Shown here one piece after another: positions 1 to 20,414 of a DNA stretch of 64,000 nucleotides. The DNA lies in NCBI GenBank assembly GCA_016235555.1, contig JACRKC010000069.1:152507-216506 (forward strand), read 5' to 3'. The number at the start of each line of letters is the position of its first letter. Position 1 is the stretch's first letter. Source of the DNA: Verrucomicrobiota bacterium. GTDB taxonomy: Bacteria > Verrucomicrobiota > Verrucomicrobiia > Opitutales > Opitutaceae. The translations under genes and the position numbers were made by a program. Below the pieces are notes generated by a model that did not search any database, was not told the origin of the DNA, and saw only the letters and a list, made by a program, of their open reading frames with translations.

Positions 1-2
1 CG

Positions 3-77
3 AGCACGTTGAAAATCCGCCGCCGCGCCGTGCTCGAACGCCACGCCGCCATCATCGCGGGCCTGCGCCACGCGTGA
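3..77 (+). CDS. C-terminal fragment of an AMP-binding acyl-CoA synthetase-like protein (5' end outside window)
   Basis: Only the last 24 codons are inside the window, ending at TGA 75-77. They read ...LKIRRRAVLERHAAIIAGLRHA. A 'TLKxRRxxVLxRY' ending is typical of long-chain acyl-CoA synthetases of the AMP-binding superfamily, where the lysine lies near the adenylation active site. That family call rests on a very short stretch and is inference. If right, a second adenylating enzyme sits just upstream of the FAAL-PKS, on the same strand. A palindromic element (111-226) and a transporter relic separate the two. Confidence 0.4.
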   Translation, partial: STLKIRRRAVLERHAAIIAGLRHA

Positions 78-110
78 CGCGGAGCATTCGACCGCGCCGC
101 GCTACGGAGT

Positions 111-226
111 GTTTTCAAACTTGTGGGAGGGGCTTCATGCCCCGATGGGCTTCGGTGTGCGCCGGACGTCGGGGCATAAAGCCCCTCCCACAATTATCTA
201 TCGCGCGATTTCATGAGTTTGAAAAC
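111..226. repeat. Long palindromic intergenic element, family A, copy 1
   Basis: Nested inverted repeat. The outer arms are GTTTTCAAAC (111-120) and GTTTGAAAAC (217-226). The inner arms are TTGTGGGAGGGGCTT (121-135) and AAGCCCCTCCCACAA (179-193), extended by CATGCCCCGA/TCGGGGCAT. A near-identical copy in opposite orientation lies at 17643-17759. It has no coding potential. Confidence 0.9.
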
Positions 227-434
227 ACCCCTGGTCGCACGTGGTGAACCGACGCAGCGTGTGTTTCAGCCAGCCGGCGAGGCCCAGCCCGGTCAGCGCG
301 GTCGCCACCGCGGTGCCCAGCCAGATTCCGGCCGTGCCTTGTCCAGCGGCAAACGCCAGCGCGTAGGACAACGGCAGCCCCACGAGCCACAGTCCTGAAA
401 CATAAATCGCCGCGGCGGTGCGATGCGAGTGGAT
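198..434 (-). pseudogene. Relic of a MATE-family efflux transporter (C-terminal end only)
   Basis: On the minus strand an open frame running from just after an in-frame stop (435-437) to 198 encodes about 79 residues. They include AAIYVSGLWLVGLPLSYALA, then AFAAGQGTAGIWLGT and GLAGWLKHTLRR. This hydrophobic pattern, with GLPLSYALAF and a G-GIWLG turn, is what the last two helices of MATE (NorM/DinF-type) multidrug transporters look like. No transporter-like frame continues upstream, where the FAAL-PKS start region begins, and the terminal codons run into palindrome family A. I read it as a truncated leftover at the border of the lipid cluster. The family call is inference from pattern; a functional small membrane protein is unlikely but not excluded. 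Confidence 0.5.
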
Positions 435-505
435 TCAGGGTCGGATTCTTCGCGCCATTTTCTTGCACGACCTCCCTCGCTTCGCATTGTCCCTGCGCCC
501 GTCCA

Positions 506-12801
<12,296 letters not shown>

Positions 12802-12805
<4 letters not shown>

Positions 12806-13533
12806 GCGATCCCGCTTCCGCCCACGCCGTGCCCGCCTCGGGCTGGACGCAGCGCCTCGCCGCGGCGCTCGCCCGCGCGCTCGCGCGCACGGTGTGCGGA
12901 CTCGAGGTGCGCGGGCTCGAACACCTGCCGGCCGGCGAGCCGTTCCTGCTCTGCGCCAACCACTCCAGCCACGCGGACACGTTCGCGCTCGCCGCGGCCA
13001 CCGGCGCGCACGGCCGCCGCCTGATTTTCCTCGGGGCACGCGATTATTTTTCCCGCTTTGCCCTCCGCACCTGGTTCATCGGGCGCCTGATCAACCTCGT
13101 GCCATTTGAGCGCGGCTTCGGCCTGGCGGCCGCGAAACACAACCTCAGCCTGCTCGCGGCCTGCCGCGACGCGGGCCGCATCATCGTGCTTTATCCCGAG
13201 GGGACGCGCTCGACCGACGGCCTCATGCGTGACTTCAAGCCCGGCGTCGGGATGTTCGCCGAGAAACTCCAACTGCGCGTCGTGCCCTGCCACCTCGCCG
13301 GCACGCACGCGATGCTGCCGAAGGGCCGCAATTTTCCGCGGGCGCGCCGGCTGCGGGCGACGTTCGGTCCGCCGCTCGCCGTGCCGCTCGCGCCCAGCCA
13401 CGAAACCGGCCCGGCCCGCGCCGCCCGCTACGCCGCCTATGCGGCCGAGCTCCAGTCCCGCGTGACCGCGCTCGCCAGCACGCCGCCCGCGGCGGACGCC
13501 GCCCGGCTCGTCGCCAACCCGCTTTCGCCATGA
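12802..13533 (+). CDS. PlsC/LPLAT-family acyltransferase (candidate DHAP or glycerophosphate acyltransferase)
   Basis: The 243-residue protein starts at ATG 12802 inside the PKS stop (ATGA) and ends inside the next start, so the three genes are translationally coupled. It carries the glycerolipid acyltransferase motifs NHSSHAD (His54 and Asp59, the HX4D catalytic pair) and YPEGTRS (131-137, substrate phosphate binding), followed by a VVPCHLAGTH segment. Family role: transfer of an acyl chain from ACP or CoA to a glycerol-type phosphate at the inner membrane. Because the next gene encodes an alkyl-DHAP synthase, whose substrate is 1-acyl-DHAP, the likely job here is acylating DHAP, the role GNPAT has in eukaryotes. 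That assignment comes from context. It could equally be a 1-acyl- or 1-alkyl-glycerophosphate acyltransferase. Confidence 0.9.
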
Positions 13534-15242
13534 TGAAATTTTCCGGCTGGGGCGATCCCGCGAAGGCCTACGATCTTTCCACGCGCCCCTACCTCTGGGA
13601 TTTCGTCCGCTCGCAGATCGGGCTCGAAAACAAACTCGATCCACCGGGACCGCGCCCCGAGGACATCGCCGTGCCGGAGCCGCGCCGCGACGACGCACTC
13701 CTCGCGCAACTCACCCACGCGCTCGGCGCCGAGAAAATCTGCACCGACGCCCCGACGCGGCTTCTCCACGCCTACGGCAAGAGCTACCGCGACCTCCTGC
13801 GCGCCCGCGCCGGCCACGTGCCGCGCCCACCCGACCTCGTGCTGTTTCCCACCAGCCGCGCCGACCTCGAGGCCATTCTCGCGGCCGCCGTCGAGCATCG
13901 CGCGCAGGTCGTGCCCTTCGGCGGCGGCACCAACATCTGCGGCGGCGTCGAGCCCGACCCCTCCCGGCCGGGTGTCGCCCTCACCGTGAGCCTGCGCCGC
14001 ATGAACCGCCTGCTCGCGCTCGACCCGGTGGCGCGCACCGCACGCATCGAGGCCGGTGCGCTCGGGCCGGAGCTCGAGGCCGCGCTCAACGCCCAGGGTT
14101 TTTCGCTCGGCCATTTTCCCGACTCGTTCGAGTTCTCCACGCTCGGCGGCTGGCTCGCGACGCGCTCCGCCGGCATGCAGTCCGACGCCTACGGCAAGAT
14201 CGAGAACATGGTCGTGTCGCTCACCCTGTGCACGCCGCGCGGCACGCTCGTGACGGCGCGCGTCCCGCGCTCGTCCACCGGCCCCGACCTCGCGCAGCTC
14301 GCGGTCGGCTCCGAAGGCACGCTCGGGATCATCGCCGAGGCCGAGATGCGCATTCACCCTGTCGGCATGCGCGAGCATCGCGGACTGCTCGTGCCCGGCT
14401 TCGAGCGCGGCATCGCACTCGCCCGCGCCCTCGTGCAGGGCGGCGCGCTCCCGACGACGACCCGCATCTCCAATCCGCAGGAAACCGCGCTCAGCTTCGC
14501 CACGAAATCGCCCGCGCAGGGCCTCGCCGCCACCACCGCCAAGGTGTTCAAGAGCTACCTGCGCCACGTGAAAAAATTCCCGCTCGACGACGCCTGCCTG
14601 ATGATCGTCGGGTTCGAGGCGGCGTCCGCCGGCGAACTCGCGGCGCAGCGGCGCGCCACGCTGCGCGTGTGCCGCGAATTCGGCGCCGTCGATCTCGGCA
14701 CCGGCGTCGGCGCGAAGTGGTTCGCGGGCCGCTACGATTATCCCTACCTGCGCGACACCGTGATGGATCGCGGCGGCATGGCCGATGTGACCGAGACGTC
14801 CGCGACCTGGGACGTGCTGCCCGGCCTCTATCGCGACGTGAAGGAGCGCGTGCATGCCCACCTGCGCCGCGGCGAGTTTCCCGGCTACGTGGGCTGCCAT
14901 CTCTCGCACAGTTATCCCGACGGCGCGTGCTTGTATTTCACGTTCGCCGCTGCGCGCGAACGCGGCCGCGAGCTCGCGCAATATCTGGAGACGAAACAGC
15001 TCATCTTCGAAATCCTGCTCCGCCACGGCGCGACGCTCTCCCATCACCACGCCGTCGGCTACGAACTGCTCCCGTGGATGCCGCGCCACCTCGGCGCGAC
15101 CGGCGTCGAACTCCTGCGCGGTGCGAAGCACGCCGTCGATCCGCTCAATCTCTGCAATCCCGGCAAACTCATCCCCGGCGACACCCCTGCGCTGGCGGAC
15201 TACTGGCCGCCGGCGTTGGTGAACCGCCGGCCCCCGGCCTGA
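13530..15242 (+). CDS. Alkylglycerone-phosphate synthase-like FAD enzyme (ether-lipid bond formation)
   Basis: 570 residues from ATG 13530 (an ATGATG start overlapping the previous stop). An N-terminal segment MKFSGWGDPAKAYDL leads into a PCMH-type FAD domain with PFGGGTN (129-135), EFSTLGGWLATRSAGM, YGKIENMV and VGSEGTLGIIAEAEMRI. These blocks closely match alkyldihydroxyacetone-phosphate synthase (AGPS, human/trypanosome type) rather than glycolate or lactate oxidases. The C-terminal half has GCHLSHSYPDGACLYFTF and LSHHHAVG (His505-507), corresponding to the conserved AGPS active-site histidine cluster. The family swaps the acyl group of acyl-DHAP for a fatty alcohol, making the ether bond without net redox. 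Placed directly after a reductase-terminated PKS and an acyltransferase, it would use the PKS-made alcohol. The family call is good; the specific substrate is inferred. Confidence 0.9.
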   Translation: MMKFSGWGDPAKAYDLSTRPYLWDFVRSQIGLENKLDPPGPRPEDIAVPEPRRDDALLAQLTHALGAEKICTDAPTRLLHAYGKSYRDLLRARAGHVPRPPDLVLFPTSRADLEAILAAAVEHRAQVVPFGGGTNICGGVEPDPSRPGVALTVSLRRMNRLLALDPVARTARIEAGALGPELEAALNAQGFSLGHFPDSFEFSTLGGWLATRSAGMQSDAYGKIENMVVSLTLCTPRGTLVTARVPRSSTGPDLAQLAVGSEGTLGIIAEAEMRIHPVGMREHRGLLVPGFERGIALARALVQGGALPTTTRISNPQETALSFATKSPAQGLAATTAKVFKSYLRHVKKFPLDDACLMIVGFEAASAGELAAQRRATLRVCREFGAVDLGTGVGAKWFAGRYDYPYLRDTVMDRGGMADVTETSATWDVLPGLYRDVKERVHAHLRRGEFPGYVGCHLSHSYPDGACLYFTFAAARERGRELAQYLETKQLIFEILLRHGATLSHHHAVGYELLPWMPRHLGATGVELLRGAKHAVDPLNLCNPGKLIPGDTPALADYWPPALVNRRPPA

Positions 15243-15252
15243 GTCTCCCCCG

Positions 15253-16452
15253 ATGTCTGCCGCGCTCCTCGACCTGCTCGACCACTCGCTCACCACCGCC
15301 CGCGTGCGGTTCGCCCTGCCCGACGGCACTCGCGACGTCGGGCGCCGCGCCGACGCCCCGGCCAACGCCGAACCAGACTTCATCATCCGCGTCACCGACC
15401 ACTATTTCTTCGGACGCATCGCGGCCTCCGGTTCGCTCGGTTTCGCCGAGAGTTACATGGACGGCGGCTGGACGTTGGAGCGCGGCACGCTCGAGGATTT
15501 TCTCTCGGCCCTGCTGGTCTGCCGCTTCCGTGACGCGATCCATGCGCGTCCTTCCGTCGGCCTGCGGCTCGCGCTCCTGCGCCTCCGCCACACGCTGCTC
15601 GGCACGCGCACCAACGTCCGCTCGCACTACGACATCGGCGACGACCTCTACGCTTGTTTCCTGGACGAGACGCGCGGCTACACCTGCGGCTACCAACTCG
15701 CGCCCGAGGATGACGGCCGCACCCTGCAGGAAAACAAATACGAGCGCATCTGCCGCAAACTGCACCTCGCGCGCGGCCACACCCTCCTCGACCTCGGCTG
15801 CGGCTACGGCGGATTTCTCCTGCACGCCGCCCGCCACTATGGCGCGCGCGGCACCGGCATCACCAACAGCGTGGATCACGCCGCCTTCGCCGAACGGCGC
15901 GCGCGCGAACTCGGCGTCGCGGAACTCGTCACGATCCGCTGCGGCGATTTCCGCGAGATCGCCGGCACCTACGACCGCATCGCCTCGATCGGGATGTTCG
16001 AGCACATCACACCGGCGGAGCGGCGGGATTTCTTCGCGCTCTACCGGCGGCTGATGCGCCCGGGCGGCTTCGGACTTTTCCACGCCATCGGCTGCGTGAC
16101 GGCGACCAACCGCTCCGATCCCTTCATCCAGAAATACATTTTCCCCGGCTCCCGCCAGACGCCGCTCAGCACCATCGTCGCCGGTTTCGAACGCGAATCC
16201 CTCGCCGTGCTCGACGTCGAAAACATGACGCGGCACTACCACCCCACCACGCGCCGCTGGCTCGAGGCCTACCGCGCCAACCGCCATACGCTCGACCGCA
16301 CGCGCTACGACGAGCGCTTTCAGCGCATGTGGGAACTCTATCTCGCCGGCTGCGTCGCGGCCACCGTGTATTCCGAAGGCGCGCTCTGGCAGATCGTCGT
16401 CACCAGCGAGTATCGCCGCCCGCTGCCGCTGTATCGCGTCGGCCGCACCTGA
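15253..16452 (+). CDS. cfa: Cyclopropane-fatty-acyl-phospholipid synthase family methyltransferase
   Basis: 399 residues, beginning 10 bp after the alkyl-DHAP synthase stop and probably in the same operon. The N-terminal lipid-facing domain contains YFFGRIAASGSLGFAESYMD. The SAM-binding domain has LDLGCGYGG (about 179-187), GTGITNS, and SIGMFEHI, with HYDIGDDLY before it, all typical of Cfa/CmaA enzymes. These transfer a methylene or methyl group from SAM to double bonds in membrane-lipid acyl chains. The C-terminal part (MTRHYHPTTRRWLEAY, YSEGALWQIVVT) also fits the family. In this setting it may modify an unsaturated chain of the ether lipid or of ordinary phospholipid; the sequence cannot decide. 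The symbol reflects the family, not proven activity. Confidence 0.92.
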   Translation: MSAALLDLLDHSLTTARVRFALPDGTRDVGRRADAPANAEPDFIIRVTDHYFFGRIAASGSLGFAESYMDGGWTLERGTLEDFLSALLVCRFRDAIHARPSVGLRLALLRLRHTLLGTRTNVRSHYDIGDDLYACFLDETRGYTCGYQLAPEDDGRTLQENKYERICRKLHLARGHTLLDLGCGYGGFLLHAARHYGARGTGITNSVDHAAFAERRARELGVAELVTIRCGDFREIAGTYDRIASIGMFEHITPAERRDFFALYRRLMRPGGFGLFHAIGCVTATNRSDPFIQKYIFPGSRQTPLSTIVAGFERESLAVLDVENMTRHYHPTTRRWLEAYRANRHTLDRTRYDERFQRMWELYLAGCVAATVYSEGALWQIVVTSEYRRPLPLYRVGRT

Positions 16453-16525
16453 GCGCCGCGGCGGCCCGCCCGTCCCGCCCGGTTTCCACGAGCGTCGTGC
16501 CTCGCCCGCCGGGGCTCCGCCGCCG

Positions 16526-16665
16526 GGTGTAACTCAAACTGAGGTCAATTTTCGAGGGCCTCAGCCGTAGCGGCGGTCTATGATCGCCGTCGTTGCGCGA
16601 AGGGTATTCGTTCGGCGGTCATAGACCGCCGCTACAAATCGCTGACCTCGGTTTGAGTCACACCC
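16526..16665. repeat. Long palindromic intergenic element, family B, copy 1
   Basis: Outer arms GGTGTAACTCAAACTGAG... and ...CTCGGTTTGAGTCACACC. Inner arms are GTAGCGGCGGTCTATGA and TCATAGACCGCCGCTAC, around a short variable centre. Two more copies occur at 33276-33416 and 50313-50453. Its right half lies just before the second PlsC gene. Confidence 0.9.
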
Positions 16666-16682
16666 CCCGCCGCAGGCGGATC

Positions 16683-17525
16683 ATGCGCCCGCTTGACGAG
16701 CGCGCGCCGGACCGGCTTCGTCGCGGTTGGTCCCCGGTTCTCATGCGTCGCGCGCTTGAAAAGCTCATCATTCCCTTCCGCTTCCTGATCTGCTGGCTGT
16801 ATCTCGGCACGATCTCCGCCTGCTTTTTTCCGGTCTTCCTCGTGCTCTGGCCCAGCCGCCGGCGCCGCGTGCTCGCCTCGAATATCTACGGCCAGTGCAC
16901 GGGGCGCATGATGATTTTCCTGTCGGGCACCACCCTCACGCCCGGCCTGCGCGCGAAACTCGCGGCGCATCAGCCCGCGATCTTCGTCTCCAACCACACC
17001 TCCTACCTCGACATCTACTTCGGCATCTGGGTCGCGCCCACCGGCACGCTCGCGACCGCCAAGCGCGAGACCGCCCTCGTGCCGTTCCTCGGCCAGCTCT
17101 ACGCCCTCTCCGGCAACATCCTGATCAACCGCGCCAGCAAACGCGACGCCGCCGCGGCCCTGCACGAGACGATCGACCTGATGCAGCGCTTCGGCACCTC
17201 GGTGTGGATCTGGCCCGAAGGCACGCGTTCCGGCGACGGCCGGCTGCTGCCGTTCAAGCGCGGCTTCGCCCACGTCGCGCTGGCCACGCGCCTGCCCATC
17301 GTCCCCGTCGTGGTCAGCGGTGCGCATCGCTGCTGGCCGCGCGGCCGCGCCTACACAACTCCCGCCGACGTGCGCGTGCAGGTGCTCCCACCCGTTCCTA
17401 CCACCGATTGGACGCTGGAGAAACTCGATCAGCATGTCGCCGACGTGGAGGCCCGCTTCATCGCCGCCCTGCCGGCCGACCAGCGTCCCGCGCGCCTGAA
17501 CAGAACTTCCGAAATCGCGATGTAG
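16683..17525 (+). CDS. plsC: 1-acyl-glycerol-3-phosphate acyltransferase (PlsC type)
   Basis: 280 residues from ATG 16683, which has AGGCGG a few bases upstream; ATG 16743 (260 aa) is also possible. The frame stays open further upstream only through palindrome family B. A membrane segment at about 27-57 (LIIPFRFLICWLYLGTI...) is followed by NHTSYLD (His105, Asp110), NILINR, WPEGTRS (177-183) and PFKRGFAHVA, then VPVVVSG. That is the standard order for inner-membrane PlsC enzymes making phosphatidic acid. It is 230 bp downstream of the methyltransferase on the same strand. It could place the second acyl chain on an alkyl-glycerophosphate from the cluster, or serve general phospholipid synthesis. 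It is the longer, membrane-anchored one of the two PlsC-type proteins here. Confidence 0.9.
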   Translation: MRPLDERAPDRLRRGWSPVLMRRALEKLIIPFRFLICWLYLGTISACFFPVFLVLWPSRRRRVLASNIYGQCTGRMMIFLSGTTLTPGLRAKLAAHQPAIFVSNHTSYLDIYFGIWVAPTGTLATAKRETALVPFLGQLYALSGNILINRASKRDAAAALHETIDLMQRFGTSVWIWPEGTRSGDGRLLPFKRGFAHVALATRLPIVPVVVSGAHRCWPRGRAYTTPADVRVQVLPPVPTTDWTLEKLDQHVADVEARFIAALPADQRPARLNRTSEIAM

Positions 17526-17592
17526 GGCGGGCGTCCCTGCCCCCCGGTTCAGAACGTTCGCTCAACCCTCGGCGGGCCGAGACGCCCGCCGC
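17525..17592. repeat. Short inverted repeat between convergent genes
   Basis: GGGCGGGCGTC and GACGCCCGCC face each other across about 40 bp, right after the PlsC stop. It could act as a transcript end for PlsC or be another palindromic element. There is no T-run, so it is not a classical terminator. Confidence 0.5.
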
Positions 17593-17642
17593 GGCGCAAG
17601 GCTGATCCCGGTCGGCGACTTCCGCCGCTCGGTTTAGCGCGG

Positions 17643-17759
17643 GTTTTCAAACTCATGAAATCGCGCGATCGATAATTGTGGGAGGGGCTTTGTGCCCCGA
17701 CGACCGACGCACACTGAAGCCCGTCGGGGCATAAAGCCCCTCCCACAAGGTTTGAAAGC
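17643..17759. repeat. Long palindromic intergenic element, family A, copy 2 (opposite orientation to copy 1)
   Basis: Reads as the reverse complement of 111-226: GTTTTCAAACTCATGAAA TC..., then ATTGTGGGAGGGGCTTT, TCGGGGCATAAAGCCCC and a terminal GTTTGAAAGC. It sits between the 3' ends of the convergent PlsC and CPBP-protease genes. Confidence 0.9.
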
Positions 17760-17764
17760 ACTTC

Positions 17765-18934
17765 CTAGCGCGGGACGCCGATGACAAAAATCGCCCACAC
17801 GCCGAACAGCGCGTGCGCCGTCGCGACCGCCAGATACGACCTCGCCCGCCAGAACATGAAGCCGAAGACGAAGCCGGCGATGAAGGCGAGCAACGCGAAC
17901 ATGCTGCCCAAGTGCATGTGGATCGACGCGAAGACCACGTCCGACACCAAAATCGATTTCCAGTGCGTTTTGATCGTCGGTTTCACCTCGATCATGTCGA
18001 GCGTGCCCTGCACCGCACACCGGATGAACTCCTGCGCGAAACTCAGCCCGGCATAGGTCAACGCGAACCCCGTCCACAGGAGATAATTCGGGTTTGGGCG
18101 GGAAGCCAGCGCCCGCATCGGCTCGAACACCTTGATCGTCTCCGGATGCGCGTGCGCCAGCCAGAACTTGACCACCAGGAATCCCACCATGAACGGCAGC
18201 GCCCAGAGCACGCCGGTCAGGACCTGCCGCAGCCACCCCTTCATCGTCATGTGGAAGTGCTCCTGCGGAATCTGGGTCTGCTTCATGAAATCCAGCACCA
18301 CCCAGAGGAAGGCCACGATGAAGAAAAACGAGATGAGGGAATCCGACGGCAGCAGCGGCTTGATGAACAGGATCAGCGGCATCGCGAACATGTAGAACGA
18401 CAACGCCGTCAGGATGCGGGTCAGGAACGACGAGGCCGAGGCCACCACCTTCAGCGCGGCCATTTCCGCCTCGTGCTTCGCCTTGATCGAGGTCGTGGCA
18501 CTCGTCAGGCGCTCCACCAGCATCCGCGCCAGGTTCAGCGTCACCTGCTTCTGCTCCGGTCCGCCCTCGGGCAACTCGTCCAGCCGCAGACTCCGGACCA
18601 CCGCCGGAGCCGCTGCCACGACGGTGGCGGTCGTCGCCGCCCCGTTGATCGCCGACATCTCGCCGAAGCAGCTGCCCGCCTTCAGCGTCATGATTTTCAC
18701 GCCCTTCGCCGAATTCGGCTCGCCCTTCCAGATGTCCAGGTCCCCGCTCTCGATCAGGTAGACGCGATCGTTTGACTGGTTCTCCCGCAGCAACACTTCG
18801 CCGGCCTGGAAGGACTGCGATGGCAGCCTCGCAATCACGCGATCAGCGGCCTCATCGGACAAATGACGGAAGACTTCGAATCGGTGGGTGGACACGCGCG
18901 TGAGGAAGCTAACTCCGGGAAAACCGCTCAACAC
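17765..18934 (-). CDS. Cyclic-nucleotide-binding-like domain fused to a CPBP (CAAX-type) intramembrane protease
   Basis: 389 residues. Residues 20-135 form a cNMP-binding fold (GEVLLREN, VYLIESGDLDIW, CFGEMSAINGAATTAT). The arginine that normally contacts the cyclic phosphate in this cassette (PRTA) is replaced by threonine, so classical cAMP binding is doubtful. A short helical linker follows, then about seven membrane segments. The last third has AQEFIR, SIHMHLGSMFA and AVATAHALFG, matching the three motifs of CPBP/Abi proteases (E..R, H, H). The first motif has a single glutamate (QEF) instead of EE. It is transcribed divergently from the RND efflux operon with only 77 bp between. It could be a membrane protease gated by a small ligand; substrate unknown. 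The domain calls are fairly safe, the activity is inference. Confidence 0.85.
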   Translation of the reverse strand: MLSGFPGVSFLTRVSTHRFEVFRHLSDEAADRVIARLPSQSFQAGEVLLRENQSNDRVYLIESGDLDIWKGEPNSAKGVKIMTLKAGSCFGEMSAINGAATTATVVAAAPAVVRSLRLDELPEGGPEQKQVTLNLARMLVERLTSATTSIKAKHEAEMAALKVVASASSFLTRILTALSFYMFAMPLILFIKPLLPSDSLISFFFIVAFLWVVLDFMKQTQIPQEHFHMTMKGWLRQVLTGVLWALPFMVGFLVVKFWLAHAHPETIKVFEPMRALASRPNPNYLLWTGFALTYAGLSFAQEFIRCAVQGTLDMIEVKPTIKTHWKSILVSDVVFASIHMHLGSMFALLAFIAGFVFGFMFWRARSYLAVATAHALFGVWAIFVIGVPR

Positions 18935-19011
18935 TATTAATCTTGGTAGACAATAAATGAGCGACCCTACTTAACAATTGCCCGCCCCACTCCCTCGTCG
19001 TCCCCACTCTC
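18935..19011. promoter_or_regulatory. Divergent promoter region between protease fusion and efflux operon
   Basis: A 77-bp stretch, AT-rich compared with its surroundings. On the minus strand TTGTTA and TATTGT are 16 bp apart and would suit the protease gene. On the plus strand TTGGTA is followed about 18 bp later by CTACTTA. These are eye-matched only. Confidence 0.35.
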
Positions 19012-20409
19012 ATGCGCTGCGCTTTCCGGCTCCTCGCCGCCTTTCCCTTTGTCTGCGCTTCCGCGGTGCTGGCCGCCTCCGCCTGGCCGGTGCCGGCCGC
19101 CGCCGAGCGCTACGTCAAACAAGCCGTCGCCGACAACCTGGCCCTGCAAGCGCAGGCGCTCGACGTCGGCACCGCCCGGGCCCGCCTCTCCGCGACCCAG
19201 GGCGCACGCCAGCCCAAGCTCGACTTCATCGCCCGCTACTCGGTCGCCGACGGCGGCCGCACCATCGACGTCCCCGCCGGTGATCTGATCAACCCGGCCT
19301 ACTCCACGCTCAACTCCCTGCTCGCCGCCGCCGGCCGGCCCGCTGGCTTCCCGCACGTCGACAACCTCTCCATCCCGCTGCTGCGCGAGCGCGAGCAGGA
19401 GACCAAACTCCGCCTCACCGCCCCCGTGTTCAATGCCGAGCTCACGCGCTGGGCCGCGTCGCGCCGCTTCGGCGTCGAGTCCGCCACCGCCCAGAACGCC
19501 GCCGCCCGCCGCGAGCTCCGCCTCGGCGTCCTCACCGCTTACTACACCGTGCTCCGCACCCAGAGCGCCGAGCAGATCCTCACCTCGGCCACCGACCTCA
19601 CCGCCGAGGCCCTGCGCACGGCGCGCGCCCTCTTCGCCGTCGACAAGACCACCGAGGACCGCGTGCTGCGCGCGGAGGCCGACGATCTCGCCGTGAAACA
19701 ACAGCTCGCCGAAGCCGTCCGCGATCGTCTCACCGCCCTCGCCGCCTTCAACGCGCTGCTGCACCGCCCGCTCGACACCGCGGTCGAGTCGCCCGCTGCC
19801 GCCGAGCTCGCCTCGATCACCGCGGCGCTGCTCACCGCCGAACCGGGCGCGGCGCCGGTGCCCGAATCACGCGAAGAACTCGCCGCCCTCCGCGCCGCCG
19901 CCTCCGAAGCGGCCGAGGCCGAGGCCGCCATCCGCGCCCGCCGCCGCCCCACGCTCTCCTTCGTCGCCGATGGCGGCATTCAAGGCTCCGCCTACCGCAC
20001 CGGCCACGGCGCCAACTACGCGCAGGCGTCCCTCGTCGGTGAGTTCAACCTCTGGGACGGCCGTCTGCGCGCCAGCGAGATCGACGCCGCCCGCTCGCTC
20101 CGCCGCAAAGTCGATCTCCGCCTCGAAACCGTCCGCGAACAGCTCGCCGTCGAACTCCGCGCCGCGACCGGCGAACTCGCCGCGGCCCGCGCCGCCTATC
20201 CCGCCGCCGAACGCCGCACGGCCGCCGCCACCCGCGCCTTCGAGATCATCTCCGCCCGCGATCGCGAGGGCCTCGCCAACCAGCTCGCCTTCCTCGATGC
20301 CCGCCAGACCGTCACCTCGGCCCGGCTCAATCTCGAACTGACCCGCCTCCGCCTTTGGACGGCCGCCGCCCGCGTCGATCGCGCGCTCGCCGCCACACCA
20401 CTCGAATAA
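19012..20409 (+). CDS. TolC-family outer-membrane efflux channel
   Basis: 465 residues with a signal peptide (MRCAFRLLAAFPFVCASAVL..., cleavage likely after PVPAAA). The rest is a long alanine- and arginine-rich helical protein with two OEP-like halves. Typical features are AVADNLALQAQALDVG near the N-terminus, LRLTAPVFN, LGVLTAYYTVLRTQ, a second repeat with ASLVGEFNLWDGRL, and the coiled ends (ARQTVTSARLNLELTRLRLWTAA). It would form the outer-membrane duct of the tripartite pump encoded by this and the next two genes, which follow at 5 bp and 22 bp. Its length fits TolC-family proteins. No substrate can be read from sequence. Confidence 0.92.
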   Translation: MRCAFRLLAAFPFVCASAVLAASAWPVPAAAERYVKQAVADNLALQAQALDVGTARARLSATQGARQPKLDFIARYSVADGGRTIDVPAGDLINPAYSTLNSLLAAAGRPAGFPHVDNLSIPLLREREQETKLRLTAPVFNAELTRWAASRRFGVESATAQNAAARRELRLGVLTAYYTVLRTQSAEQILTSATDLTAEALRTARALFAVDKTTEDRVLRAEADDLAVKQQLAEAVRDRLTALAAFNALLHRPLDTAVESPAAAELASITAALLTAEPGAAPVPESREELAALRAAASEAAEAEAAIRARRRPTLSFVADGGIQGSAYRTGHGANYAQASLVGEFNLWDGRLRASEIDAARSLRRKVDLRLETVREQLAVELRAATGELAAARAAYPAAERRTAAATRAFEIISARDREGLANQLAFLDARQTVTSARLNLELTRLRLWTAAARVDRALAATPLE

Positions 20410-20414
20410 TTTCC

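Noticed and set aside
16593..16682. N-terminal extension of the PlsC protein through palindrome family B
   Set aside because: The added residues (GGHRPPLQ...) are the translation of the repeat and recur at other copies.
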